Of a stretch of DNA of 64,000 nucleotides, positions 28,607 to 39,978 are shown in pieces (positions within the stretch are counted from its first letter, which is position 1; every line of letters begins with the position of its first letter). The DNA lies in assembly GCA_030248135.1 (NCBI GenBank), contig JASANC010002186.1, positions 1 to 64,000 of the forward strand, given 5' to 3'. The translations under genes were made by a program, and so were the position numbers. The stretch is from Theristus sp. LFF4_11. Its lineage: Eukaryota; Nematoda; Chromadorea; Monhysterida; Xyalidae. Below the pieces are notes generated by a model. It did not search any database. It was not told where the DNA came from and saw only the letters and a list, made by a program, of their open reading frames with translations.

Positions 28607-30891
28607 AACGTGCTGAAACGATGCGCGACCGATTTTTTAAAATGCAAGTCGTCGTCGTGTTCATGGTATAAAAGCACTACGTCCTTTCTGATATCACGTT
28701 GAGTTGCAGACAGGATCCGGTTCCAACAGGCCGTAGATTTGTTCGAGTTTGAAGGAATTTTATAAGTGGATGTCGATTGCTTGCCCAAAAATGAATGAGG
28801 ACCAAGCCGGTAATTTCTGTCATTTTTTGGGTTTTCCACAAACCTGAAACTGATTCATTCAAAATATCAAAAAATGACATGGTACTTTTTCCATGAACAC
28901 GACGATTTGGTTTTCTGGCAATACATTCATAATTTTACTCGTGTGCTTCGGTTTGCTGTTTTTGTTTTGTTTCTGAGCGAACTTTTTTGATTTTCTTTTT
29001 TTATTTAATTTGATGCACGATTAATACGGCCACCATGTCGACCTTCCATCCATCCCTTTCGCCAAATTATTTTTCGATGCGTTTGTTCATTCGTAATCAA
29101 CGTTTTGCCAACTGTTGCTCCAAATTTTGCGAACCGTCCCATTTTCTTGTCACATTTATTGTGTTTCTTCCATGCTTTACCATTTTTGAGTTAAGTACTT
29201 GTATTCCGGTATTCTCATGTTCTTCTGTTTTTGGTGCTCTGCATTTACTCAAAGCACTTGAAATTACGTAAGTTTTTTTTTTGATTTTCCACTTTTTGCC
29301 TGCCAATTTTCGATCTCTCTTAACCTTGCTGTCAGAATATCAAATGCTGAACTCGTAAAATTTCCGGAACTTTCCCGTTTTGAATGGTCTCCTTATTTTT
29401 TGATAAATGCAATAAGTAAACGGTTTGGTATAGATATATTCTCACCGTTTTTCATTTTAATAGGACGTGGGAGTTCCAACACAGACCAATAAAGAGCGTG
29501 AAGTTTAAAAAGTGAACGTAAAGCAACGATTGGGGGGGGAATCGTCAAATCATCAATAAATCACACAAATAAACACATCAGCGCTGGATATACGGAAAGA
29601 CAGATAAATTCAATTGGACTAGTTTTCGTCGGTTGGGTTTTTAGATGAATTTTTACATCACAGGCGAAAAATGATCATTTGTGAAAATCAAGCATGGGAA
29701 AATTTAAAAAAATCTTAAAGTCCTCCAAAGTTGGTGGTATCTGTAATCGTAATTATGCAAGAAATTATTGATTTTGCATGGTTTCCAGGCTTGATTCCAC
29801 TATGCAAGTCAAAAATGGCCGGAAGAAAATTCAGATTTCAAAGAAAAAACAGTTTTGTGGTCTGTTTTAAAACCGGAAATGAAATGGTTGCTTTACCAAA
29901 AATCGGTTTTATTTCCACGCCATGGCTAGTAAAAATACATAAACTCTGGTTCCGTCGTCACTGGTTTTGGCTTCTTTTTGGGTTTATTGGTGCTGGGTGG
30001 TGGTAACCTCGCGAGCCAATCCCACCACCGCGACAACAGAAAACGCCACCGCTGTAAAGTTTTGGTTTGAAGTCTGCGGATGGTAACGAAATTTCGTAAT
30101 CGTTTCAGTTTATGCAATGTGTTTATTTGAGTTTCTCCGTCGTTTCCGCGGCTTCATGGATAACCTCTGTGATTTTATTCGTTCGTTCAGACGTCAGCAG
30201 ACACATCTCAATAATCTACTGGTGAGTTTTTCTTTTATTTCACTTTCACGATCCACGAGACAAGATTACGGTATTGGTTTTGGTTCATGCTTGCACGCGT
30301 ACTTTTTGGTAGTTTCATTTTGAACGTCTAATTAATTCTCTGCTCCTAATGGGTCGACCGGCCAGTGCAAGCCGCTGAACTTGAGTATCCATGAAACGCC
30401 CACGGCTGTGGTGTGCTTTCACACGAAACTATTGGAAACGTTTTTCACACAGACCTTACGTTATCTGGGTTGATTCAATACAGCTTCGCAACGTGCCGAC
30501 CTAATTGAAGCAACTTGAGAACAACTCGGGTTGGTAACATCTACAATTGCAGCTAATGAATGAATCAACACAGCGAAACAACTGGAAATTTGACCGTTGT
30601 CTTCTGTGGGTTGAATGAAACAAAGTTTCTGAAACTGCTTGTTAGTGTTGAATGAATCAAGTGTGGAGAGCAAACAGATCAAATGTACAATTACATATCT
30701 AAGTATCACAGAATGATTTGGAAGATTCTGGCATTTTTCTCAGATCCGAATTTGCTGTTTGCTCAGTTCGCTTGCGTTTGCTGAAAAGAGAAGTGTGCCT
30801 TTTTGAAATTGAACATGACCAACCATTGTTTCCATAAATACAGATTTTCAGATTCAAGGCAACCAGACACTTTGAAACGCCCAGTGTTACC
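28607..30891. other. Intergenic stretch, no gene recognised
   Basis: It holds the septin 3' UTR and AT-rich sequence. A relic of the AAACCGG hAT-type arms lies near 29850-29930. A short ORF at 30116-30223 ends at a GTGAGT donor but cannot be linked to other exons. Confidence 0.4.
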
Positions 30892-32942
30892 ATGGACTCG
30901 CTGCGCTGCTGCTGGCTGCTGTTATTGGCGTTTGCGATGGTCACGGCTGGTGAGTAGTAGATCGCACAGTGCCTAGAGTGCCGTGAGATCATCACACCGA
31001 TGATGCGGCTGTTTTCCGTTGAAACCCTTTGCATTTATTTGATCAGCGGACGATGCCTGCAGGGTGCCAAATCACCAACAACACTAAGAAATAAAAATGT
31101 TTTAGGTCAGGGTCGTCAGTTGAATTGAGTTGCGGCTCTGTAGTAATATCAATTTTTAGGTTCTGCGACAGAATCCGTTTGCAGGTGTAAAAAAGAAACC
31201 AGTTTCAATCCTTACATGTGACATACTCAAAGCAGCCTAAGTGACCCTTATTTAGAGGACTCGGATCACTTAACCAAATTTGAACTCCCGCTTTGTGCAT
31301 GCAATTTTTGCGCGAATTAAGTCTCGAGATCAAAATAATAGATAATAACAACATCAAACACTTTATAGATCGTCCGCAAGACGCCGAGGGTAATCCAGAG
31401 AAGCGGACGATTGCATTCAGTCAACCGATGTTCTACAACCAGAATCCCCATTGGACAAAGTATGACATTGTTTGCACACAATTTAAAAATTAGTTAGTTT
31501 AAAAAAACACTTCAAATTTGACACAAAATTGGGTTTCTGAACGTCTTTTCTCTTTCTTTCAAATTTCGCGCGCTTCTTGCCCCCTGAAAAAAGCTGTCAT
31601 GTTTAATTGATCATTCCGTAATTATCACTCCATTTTGCCCATTTTCTCACAAAATTTTGAACAACTCCCCTCCAATCACAGTCGTAACTCTATAACTGTA
31701 ACATATCCAACTAAATAGCTAATTGGTTGATGCATGCATTCTGTGCATGAATTGCTGCGGAGGCGGAGCTTAGTTTGCATAGAATCCGTGCATCGCACGT
31801 GACCACCACCCAATCAGTTAGCTGGATATGTTATAGAGTTACTGGCGAACTCTAAATTATAGGGAATCGTCAGCTGATTTGTTGCTGATTACGTGATGCA
31901 TGCTTTCTGTGCAGCATTGCTGCGGAGGCATAGAATTCATGCATCACGTGACCACCACCCAATCAGCTAGCTGGATATGTTATAGGGTTAGACTGTATAT
32001 GTTGTATATATTGTTGAAATGAACAACAGGGCGGAGCGCAGTGACAACGGTCCACCCGAACCGTGGCAGAAACGATCCGCCGACGACAAGCGATCGCTGT
32101 TCTGGGTGAAGTCAGTTGTGTGAGGCAAAACATCCTGCCGTGTACTCTCGGAGATTATTGCACCTTTCAAAGAAAACAGTGTAAGAGCGTCTTCTCGGCC
32201 GTCTAAAACGCATCTGTTTATCTTTGAGAAAGGACGAATGTTGTAATAGCCGAGTGTATACGGTCTGCATTTATTTTACTTCATTTGAATCGCGTACAAA
32301 ATTATGAAGACTTTCTGCTGAAACGTTGTGAAAAGTGCTTATACCACAACCCCATATACCCGTGCGGCCGTATACTGTAGTTGACCGTGATGCGGTGGCC
32401 GCCACACGATGCGAAATTTAGCAAATCTACCTGCGGTAATCGAATCAGCACCGCAATACGGTGCTTGCGGTGCTGGCTGCAAGCAAGTAATATAAATTTT
32501 TCAAGTTCTGCGACTGAATGCGTGTGCAGACCTGGAAAGAAAACTAAGTTTCAATCTTCATGTGGCAATTCATGGTCGCCTAAGTGACTCGGCCCCATGT
32601 AGGGGCCTCGGATCACGTTATCAATTTTGAATTCCCGCGTCACCCATGAAACGGTTTACCTATCTATGCGCGCATTGAGTTGCGCGACCGAAATAAAAGG
32701 TCATAGATTTGTGACATTTAGTAGCGTGTTGCGACACCGATACAACAACGGTCGACACAGTCGTCGCACAACTATGCTGCGTATTTGTAAAACGGTCGAT
32801 TTCATATATTTTTCTGCTTTTTATCAAGCAGGAAAGCTTTTTGCTGTCACGTTTCAGTTTCAGGCTGCCCGGTAAACTGATGGCAAAGAACTTCCGTCAC
32901 TACACGAACGCACGTGGCGAACATGTGGCGCGCACTGCTTGA
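30892..32942 (+). CDS. Putative secreted prepropeptide (neuropeptide-like precursor), four exons
   Basis: Four exons (30892-30949, 31369-31459, 32030-32110, 32858-32942) join across compatible phases to a 104-residue ORF ending at TGA. Residues 1-19 (MDSLRCCWLLLLAFAMVTA) form a typical signal peptide. Dibasic KR sites lie at 31-32, 64-65 and 70-71. After the last comes SLFWVNFRLP followed by GK, the standard signal for C-terminal amidation. A second acceptor six bases downstream (exon start 32864) would give SLFWVKLP-GK instead. Precursors of this design are cleaved in the secretory pathway by prohormone convertases (established for neuropeptides). I do not recognise the peptide family. A CAG acceptor motif lies 41 nt before the ATG. 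Introns carry two hairpin MITEs and two copies of another repeat. The exon model is by eye. Confidence 0.6.
31150..31345 (+). repeat. Interspersed repeat (TTCTGCGAC..ACTCGGATC family), copy 1
   Basis: Ordered blocks are GGTTCTGCGACAGAAT, GCAGGTGTAAAAAAGAAACC, CCTAAGTGACCC, GACTCGGATCAC, AAATTTGAACTCCCG and GAATTAAGTCTCG. They are shared with 32500-32695 and 50605-50805. Confidence 0.65.
31680..31842. mobile_element. Palindromic MITE, hairpin family 1 variant
   Basis: It is bounded by AACTCTATAAC..ACATATCCA at the left and TGGATATGTTATAGAGTT at the right. The core has GATGCATGC..GCATCGCACGTGACCACC and the GGCGGAG loop of the family. Confidence 0.75.
31845..31995. mobile_element. Palindromic MITE, hairpin family 1 (adjacent second copy)
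   Basis: The left arm AACTCTAAATTATAGGGAAT is of the standard type. The right arm (ATCACGTGACCACCACCCAATCAGCTAGCTGGATATG) is of the variant type of its neighbour. It looks like a recombinant between the two subfamilies. It ends about 35 bp before the acceptor of the third prepropeptide exon. Confidence 0.75.
32500..32695 (+). repeat. Interspersed repeat (TTCTGCGAC..ACTCGGATC family), copy 2
   Basis: It contains AGTTCTGCGACTGAATGCG, GCAGACCTGGAAAGAAAACT, CCTAAGTGACTCGGCCC, CCTCGGATCACG, CCCGCGTC, ATGAAACGG, CTATCTATGCGCGCATTGAG. It is intronic in the prepropeptide gene. Confidence 0.7.
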
Positions 32943-33217
32943 ACAGCAATCCGAGTCAATCTCAGCAAACAGATTATTAACAAAAACATTTGAATATAAC
33001 AAAGAAATTGAGCGCAGTAAATAGAATCTTAGGCCGTTTTAGTAATAATCACCTTTATCGTTTGTCTCGATCACCTGAAAACATAATTCGCTGCAAAAAA
33101 GTAATATTTTTGGCGAAGTTGTTTTTGAGCCTGTTATGTTTTCTTTTGATTGTCAAATGTAAAAATTAAACCTTTCGTTTGGAATGCTTCCAATTGCTAG
33201 GATTGTTAAAATACGGC

Positions 33218-33312
<95 letters not shown>

Positions 33313-34700
33313 CACGATCGGTGTGCGTGCGATTCATGTTCGTTCTTTCATGCATACCCATTGTACAGGGTGGTCCATAAGTAGTGATACCAACTTTGAA
33401 GGGCTGTAGCGCAGCTCACCAACCGTTTCAGTATTTTGGTTGAAATCCGTGAACGGTTTGCGAGTTATAACTCTTGAACGTTGGCATTACTATTCATGCA
33501 TCACCATGTAAATGGAATGAACAGCGTCATCTGGTATGTTCTCCACAGCGAGTAAAAGTGCATCATCACAACAAGTTGGTCACAGTTTTTTTTCTCTGAA
33601 AAAGTATGCAAGCAACACTTGGAAAACAAAACAAAGCTCGTCAAACAACCAAGCCGGTACAAAGTGAACTCCAAAATTCAGGAAAACGTCCACCTTTGAA
33701 GGACACAGAGAGTGAGTTTGCGGGTCGTGGCGGCACCGGTTTCGACAGCTGCCATTCGTGAGTGCAAAGAACAAGCACAGGCAGCACAAGCATGATAATC
33801 AATGTTGAAAACCAGATGAATTTGGAACGCAATTGGATTTCGAAAAACTCTTTCAATCAAATTTCGCACACAGTGTGCAACCTGTAAAAGATACCATGGT
33901 TTTCGGAAGCCACTCAGTAGTTGGTTTGCCATCATCATACACTCACGAAGAGGCCGTTGATTCCCCTGATCAGCCCACTTTCAAAAAACTATTCAAACAA
34001 AAGCGTGAAGTAGTTTTTGAAACCAAAAAAAAACGCATATCAGGGAGCAAGATATTCAGTATGCAGGGTGGGCCAAAAAAACTACGGAATTTCAAATTGC
34101 TTTATCTCACGTCTGGTTAGGTTAATATGGATCTGAAATTTGAAAATTTTACAGAACTTGGGTTTGGTTTTAAAGTTTTGTAATGTTTTTTCTTTTTACT
34201 TGTTTGTTTTTTGACAATTTTTGTTGAAGAAAATGAGAATTTTCAGTTTTGGACCGCTGTGCCACGAGTGCAACACAAGGAAACGCTTTCCATATCGAAT
34301 GGATGTCATCATTGAAATCACGCAATCGTGCAAACTAACACCGAACAACTAACACAACGAGCCCGAATCAGTTGCAAACTAACACCGGTTAATCCAGTAA
34401 ACATGTTGACGAAGTGCAGCCACTTCCGAAGAAAATTTGTATGGTTATGTGAAACATTTATTCAGAATGGCGAAGGCGAATGTTGTGGTACACCCTGCAC
34501 ATTGTGCACATTAAAACATTGTGAAGGGGGAAACGACCTTTACACGACATGACACACCAGTGCGCAAGGCGACTGCCACTGCACAGAGCTGTGAATATGT
34601 TAAATTCCAGCTTTCACACGAGAAAAAACATATGACATATAAATTGAAGTTTTACGCATGGAAACGTCAGCGACTTTATTACATATACAATTATATTATA
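32943..34700. other. Intergenic stretch with mariner-type termini and debris
   Basis: Single mariner-like ends lie at about 33366 (CAGGGTGGTCCATAAGTAGTG) and about 34069 (CAGGGTGGGCCAAAAAAACT), without matched partners. ORFs between them are broken and not assignable. Confidence 0.45.
33219..33309 (+). repeat. (TTGA)n microsatellite
   Basis: About 22 uninterrupted TTGA (GATT) units. Confidence 0.95.
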
Positions 34701-34891
34701 CAGGGTGTCCCAAAAAAACATAACAAAAGTAAATGGCTCGTGCGGCCGACTGGTTGCACGTGAAGCCGTGAAATTTGAATCACTTTTAGAAAAAAGGAAC
34801 ACATTTTGTGTGTCCAAATTTTATCCCGAAATTTTATTTTTTTCAATTATATTTTAGCAGAAATGCGTAAAAACTCAAAAGTCACCTAACT

Positions 34892-35137
34892 TCAGCATTT
34901 TGACTCAGGATAATCATCGTTGTCGTCATCGAGATTCACATATGGCAGTGGCGCAAGTTCATCTTCAGCTCCGTCTTCACTGATGTCATCAGGTTTATCC
35001 TCTCGACCCTTTAGTTTCACTTTTTTCAGCAGCCCAATGTCTTTTTCATTGTTCTCAATGATTGCCGACATTCGGTGTTCGAATTGATGAGCAATTCTGG
35101 TGCAGCGCCCGATCATCGTTGATTTTTTGCACACCAC
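34892..35137 (-). pseudogene. Transposase C-terminal fragment (left arm)
   Basis: The ORF on the minus strand has FEHRMSAIIENNEKDIG and an acidic tail DDDNDDYPES. It is homologous to the plus-strand ORF at 35443-35646. This is the end of a mariner-type transposase read outward in the left arm; the catalytic part is absent. Confidence 0.6.
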
Positions 35138-35211
35138 TGCGAATTTTGGTTTTCAAATTGTCGAAAATGTTGGGCACCGAACGGTACACAATTTCCTTCA
35201 GGTGCCCCAAA

Positions 35212-35646
35212 CCCATAAGTCAAGGGGAAAATTGAAACAAGTGCGCGAGTGGCTGTCGGCGTCGTTCGGTGACCGCTGGATCGGCCGCATGGGCAGAATT
35301 GAATGGCCCGAGAGGAGTCCGGACATGAAGCCTTTGACTTCTGCGTTTGGGAGCATCTGACGGATAATGCGGGACATTTTCGGCGCCTACCACTGCAGCG
35401 GTGTGAGAAAAAATCATCGATGATCGGGCGCTGCACCAGAAAGTGATCATCAGTTTCAAACATCGAATGTCGTCGTTCATTGAGAACAATGGAAAACACA
35501 TTGAGCAGCCGAGAAACATGAAACTGAACGACCGTGAGCATGAACATGATGACATCAGTAAAGTTGAAGCTGACGATCAGCTTGTGCCACTGCCAGATGA
35601 GATTCTCGATGACGACAATGATGTTTATCTTGAGTCAAAAAACTGA
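35212..35646 (+). pseudogene. Transposase DDE-domain end and C-terminus (right arm), frameshifted
   Basis: VREWLSASFGDRWIGR and WPERSPDMKPL match the end of the DDE domain of mariner-type transposases (WPxRSPDLxPLDF consensus). After KPL the frame shifts: the expected aromatic and WEHL residues are in another frame. A second ORF (35443-35646) supplies the C-terminus with FKHRMSSFIENNGKHIE. The N-terminal half and first catalytic Asp are missing. Confidence 0.7.
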
Positions 35647-36563
35647 ATTTAGGTGATTTTTGAGCTTTTACGTATTTCTGCTGAAATATTTTTGAAAAAA
35701 TGGAATTTCGGGATAAAATTTGGACACACAAAATGTGTTCCTTTTTTCTAAAAGTGTTTCAAATTTAACGGCTTCACCTGCAACCAGTCGGCCGCACGAG
35801 CCATTTACTTTTGTTATGTTTTTTTTGGGACACCCTGTACAATATGGATAAAGTCGGATGAGATTTGAAGGATAAAAGTGTGTGTCTATGGATAAAGTAA
35901 ATAAGCACTTTTTGTTTTGCTGTGTTATAATGACAAATACATTTTGTTGGTTTTATTGTATTTCGTTTCTTCAGTTGTCTGAGATAAGCATATTTTGTTT
36001 GCTTTTGTATTCGTGTGTTATGATGTCAGAGAACGCTCGAAAAAAAATATTTTCTACGCGCACTGAAAAAAATCATCAGCAAAAAATTGCAGCGCTCAAA
36101 GTCAATAATGACGATTTTCCAGTGGATTTGAGACGCGTACACTATTTTTTTCAAAACGTTGTTATTTTAACGCGCACAACAAACACACCACAATATTTCA
36201 AAATTTGAGAAAAACATTTACTGCGGCACCAAAGGTTGCATTCTGCACAGTTTCCAGCCACTTGTATGAGTTTCCAGCAATTGTTTGGTGTGTTTTTTGC
36301 TATTTTTTACGCGTTTTGTTAAAATTACATCCTATGGAAGTTCAACTGTTCTTATCTAATCGTGAGAGGCGCGCGCGGCAGCGAACTCCCACAATATTAT
36401 TTCAGAAATACCTCGTTGTAATGGTAAAAACTCGACCAAAGGTAAAATCTCTTTTTACGTAAACGCTTAAAAATGCTAAAGTTCATACCAAAATCCATTT
36501 CAGACAATTAAAAGTTTATTCCAAAATTCATTCCATGCCCAAATTTCACGTAAAACTAAACTA

Positions 36564-37475
36564 CAGGGTGGGCCAAAAAAATGGTTCCATTTTCAAACTG
36601 CTGTCACTGGCTTGTGTTTTATATTATGAGCTGAAATTTTCAGCACTGATAAAACATATGATGCCATTTTACTGACAAATTTTTTTTCTGATACATAATT
36701 CCTAGCGCTCACTGTGGCAGATTTTCTAAAAAGCTCGAAAAATCAACAAATTGACTGAAGAGTGCAAGAAAAAATTAGTATCAAGGTGCGTGATTCAATT
36801 TTGAAACTGTTGCGAAGGTGACAAATGGGTCTTTTTGGATACCCGGGGTATTGATAGTTCAAATCATGCGCTCAGAGTGGAAAGGTCTCACACTTGAATT
36901 GCATTTGAGCTGCTCGAGCGAAATTCTGATGTTTCACAGCGGACTCGAGTCAGCAGCCATGCGACTGCGACAGAAAGAATTGTTCAGTTGACTTTTTGTT
37001 GTGTGTGTTGCTCTGTCTGTTAATTTGTTTCTTTTGAAAAGTTTTTCTGCGGTTTGAATAAAAACAGTGTTTCAGTTTCAGTTTTCTGCAGTTTCGTCAT
37101 GGTTAAGTGGACAGCAGAACAACGGGTCTGGTATGCTATCTGGTGGGAGCAATCTGAAAGTTTTTCTGCAGTGACTGGCCAGTTTCGCGCAAAATTCAAT
37201 CCAGCCGCTGCCGGACGAGAACCTTGATGTCTATTTGGATGTCTATGAGCAATGATTCGTTGTGAAATTCATGGTTAAAAACCAGTTTTTTTGAAAATTT
37301 GGGAATTTTTAAACATTGTGCTGTAAAACTGAATCTACTTGACCAAACTGGATGAAAATTTTGTCAGAAAAATGGCATCACATGTTTTATCAATGCTGGA
37401 AATTTCAGCTCATAATATTAAAACACCAGCCAGTGACAGCAGTTTGAAAATGGAACCTTTTTTTGGCCCACCCTG
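36564..37475. mobile_element. Mariner-type internal-deletion element with TA flanks
   Basis: CAGGGTGGGCCAAAAAAATGG at the left is mirrored by CCTTTTTTTGGCCCACCCTG at the right, with TA on both sides (36562-36563 and 37476-37477). The TIRs extend about 110 bp and share GCTGTCACTGG, TGAGCTGAAATTTCAGC-like and TGATAAAACAT blocks. The start of a transposase gene remains inside. Confidence 0.85.
37099..37227 (+). pseudogene. N-terminal remnant of a mariner-type transposase
   Basis: The 42-codon ORF begins MVKWTAEQRVWYAIWW and continues ESFSAVTGQFRAKFN. This resembles the N-terminal helix-turn-helix region (DUF4817-like) found in many animal mariner-type transposases. It stops where the rest of the gene has been deleted. 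Confidence 0.6.
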
Positions 37476-39757
37476 TACAAAGCTAAACCGGAGCTTAAGC
37501 CGAACCCTGATCCCAATGTTTCATTCCTTCAACAAGTTCAATCAAAGCTGACAATCTACAATGTAGGCACTTTCACTTTGTTAAAAAGGCTTCGCTTAGG
37601 ATTAGTATTAGGTTTAGGGTTAGAAACCTACAACGACTTCATTGAAACCGAACTAAAACAAACATAACAGACTGTAAACTTGGCTTTTAGTAATGTTGGC
37701 AAAGCCCAATTTTATGCCATGCTAAATTTCTAAACAGCGAAATTGTGCCAAATTTTTTGAATCGATTTTGGCATGTAATGAATTTTGGAATAGACTTTAT
37801 ATAGCACGGAATAAATTTTGAAATAGATTTTGGAAGGATTTAGGTATTTTTTGAGCGTGTGCTGTCCTGATGTTTTGTAAAATTCTCTCAAATTTTCCGC
37901 TTACTTGCGCAATTCTGTGCTTTAGCCGCGCATCTCGGAATAGAACCGCAATTTCTGTCGCACACACGGTGCATCAGGCACCAATTTCCGAATAACACTC
38001 TCATTCCAAAATTTGTAAAACTCAGGTCCCTCCACAAAAGGACAACTCATTTTACAGGCGAAAAAAAATACTCAAAACAGAAAACACGCTTGTGGAAAGT
38101 GCATGCGGCTGCACAGAGCTTGAATCGATCAGTAGCGCGCCATTCATGGAGCATGAAACGCCAGCGTCAACTGCACTCGGCGGCGTTTCGCTTTACATTC
38201 ATGAAGCGCTGAAGCGCAGGCGGCAGCTTCAGGATACTAATGGTGAACTGAAGCAATGTGAACTGTGAAGCGCGCATTTTTCGGTCGCGCTAACAAACGC
38301 AGAAATAAGCGACCTGCACACAATAGAGGACGGGATGGGCAAATCTAATTTAATCCGACGTTTTCTGTCGAGTTTTCATGACTTGACGGTAAACCGAAGA
38401 ACTGGACGGTTTGGATGTTTGTTTGTGCCGTTGAGAAAGCGCTTTTTATCGGAGTTCCATCACAGAAGCAGAGGGTTGCTGCAGCGTACTACATAAGTTA
38501 GTGCCAAAAAAGTTGATGAATTTTTCTGTCCAGACCAGACCTGGTTTATTTGCGTTCTGTGTTTTTGATCATAATGCGTGTGGAAATTGAATTCATACAT
38601 TCATGAAGAAAGCTGGCGCTATTTACCGCCAGCTAACTGTTATTGAACGCCAGGTTTACCTTTTGGGGGAAGTTTGCTTTCAAAACTACTGGCTAATGGC
38701 AGACCCAGTTGACCAAACCTAATGTTCGAATTTCCGTTTTAAATACTTTATTGGAAGTCAGAGAAGATGATGCTGTTTTTTGTTTATGAAACTCTTGAAA
38801 TACGTTCCTTTTATGTTCCCAATTTGTTTGTTTGCAAATAATCCGCTAAAATCATAACATCATGAACGTTGGTTGCCGCGTCGATAAAACGAAAGCCGTT
38901 CACTATGCCGCGTTTTATTGAATTTTTGATAATTCAGTCTGTTTCTCGCTTGACCAATCTTGGAAAAAAAATGAATTTAGAAAATGCCTTTTGTGATGTT
39001 CCAGTTTTTTCGTTCTGACCGTTTTTTCGTTTTTTGCTATTCGCTTTTCTACTGTTTACTGCGAAGTTGTATGCCGCTAAATTCAAATGAATAAAAATGT
39101 GTCGGTCGACCCGTCGAGCCTGTCTAAATTATATCCCACCGTTGCCCCGTATTTATAAAATCATTCTTCAACGGAAATGAAAACTCTCATCTGATCTTAC
39201 AATTATAGTAAAAGAATTTCTAAGCATCAAGCAAGACGTCGCCGCTGTTGCTGATTGCAAATGTTGAGCCATCAAAAATGGACAAGCACAATTACATAGG
39301 CCCCGAAAAGTGGTGTTTCCTCATTGGTCCCATTCCATTTTTTCTGATCTGTCTTTCTTTAGTTTCATATCGCAAAATTTTGTCTATTTCGAGTTTGTTC
39401 GAAGTTTCCAATGGGCTTGAAAAGCAAGTGCATGATTCAAGAAAGCATCTTAGATGAAAAACAGAGCGGTTTTAAAAAAAAATTTTATTGTTGATACAGG
39501 TTCCGAATGCAGGGGCAACGTAAAAATGGCAATTTGATTGAATTGCAACAGCTGAATGAGTGCCGGCACTGGTGAATCCGTCAGGAACAGAACACATAAC
39601 TTACTTTTTAATCATCAACAATTTATTTTTTGACATTATGATAACAGCTTTTATGTGTTTTTTGTCTTTTTTAAAGCACCAACATGTGTTCGAAGCCAAA
39701 CTAAAACCGCAACTCTTGACCGACAGACCGACAGTTGTTTAGTGTGTGTGTGTGGTA
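37476..39757. other. Repeat-rich stretch, no gene recognised
   Basis: A segment at 37585-37650 (AAAAAGGCTT..TTAGGATTAG, AACCTACAA) matches sequence flanking the TTAA element at 3050-3095 and 4340. The block at 38100-38290 has inverted CATTCATG/CATGAATG-type motifs. No coding structure was seen. Confidence 0.4.
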
Positions 39758-39978
39758 CAGGGTGTGGCCCAGTACAGTTTTTGATTGAATGACACTAAAC
39801 TAGGAAATTCATAGGACTCAACAATTCAAAAGTTGCAATTGATTTCAAAATAGAAAATACTGTGGATCTCCAGAGGACCCGACAAGCCCGCGTGTTTTGC
39901 CCTCCAAAAAGGAATCATTCCAAAATAAATTTTTTGAATCACTTTTAAATTTTTGATCACTACTCTTTGACCACCCTG
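39758..39978. mobile_element. Small mariner-type MITE with TA flanks
   Basis: CAGGGTGTGGCCCAGTAC at 39758 faces GACCACCCTG ending 39978, with TA on both sides. Internal TIR similarity is weak. Confidence 0.55.

Larger units (their letters stand above)
34701..35837. mobile_element. Mariner-type element with long inverted arms and TA flanks
   Basis: CAGGGTGTCCCAAAAAAACATAAC at 34701 is mirrored by GTTATG..TTTTGGGACACCCTG ending 35837, with TA on both sides. The arms match over more than 140 bp, including the distinctive TGGCTCGTGCGGCCGACTGG. Both arms also carry oppositely oriented ends of the same transposase gene, so the element is a fold-back structure instead of a simple MITE. Confidence 0.85.

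Noticed and set aside
30116..30223. Small ORF ending at a GTGAGT donor (MCLFEFLRRF...)
   Set aside because: It could be an exon, but no upstream or downstream partner in phase was found. Too weak to call.
33580..33938. Overlapping minus-strand ORFs near a mariner-type end
   Set aside because: No family motif. They probably shadow a broken transposon-derived sequence that could not be read in either strand.
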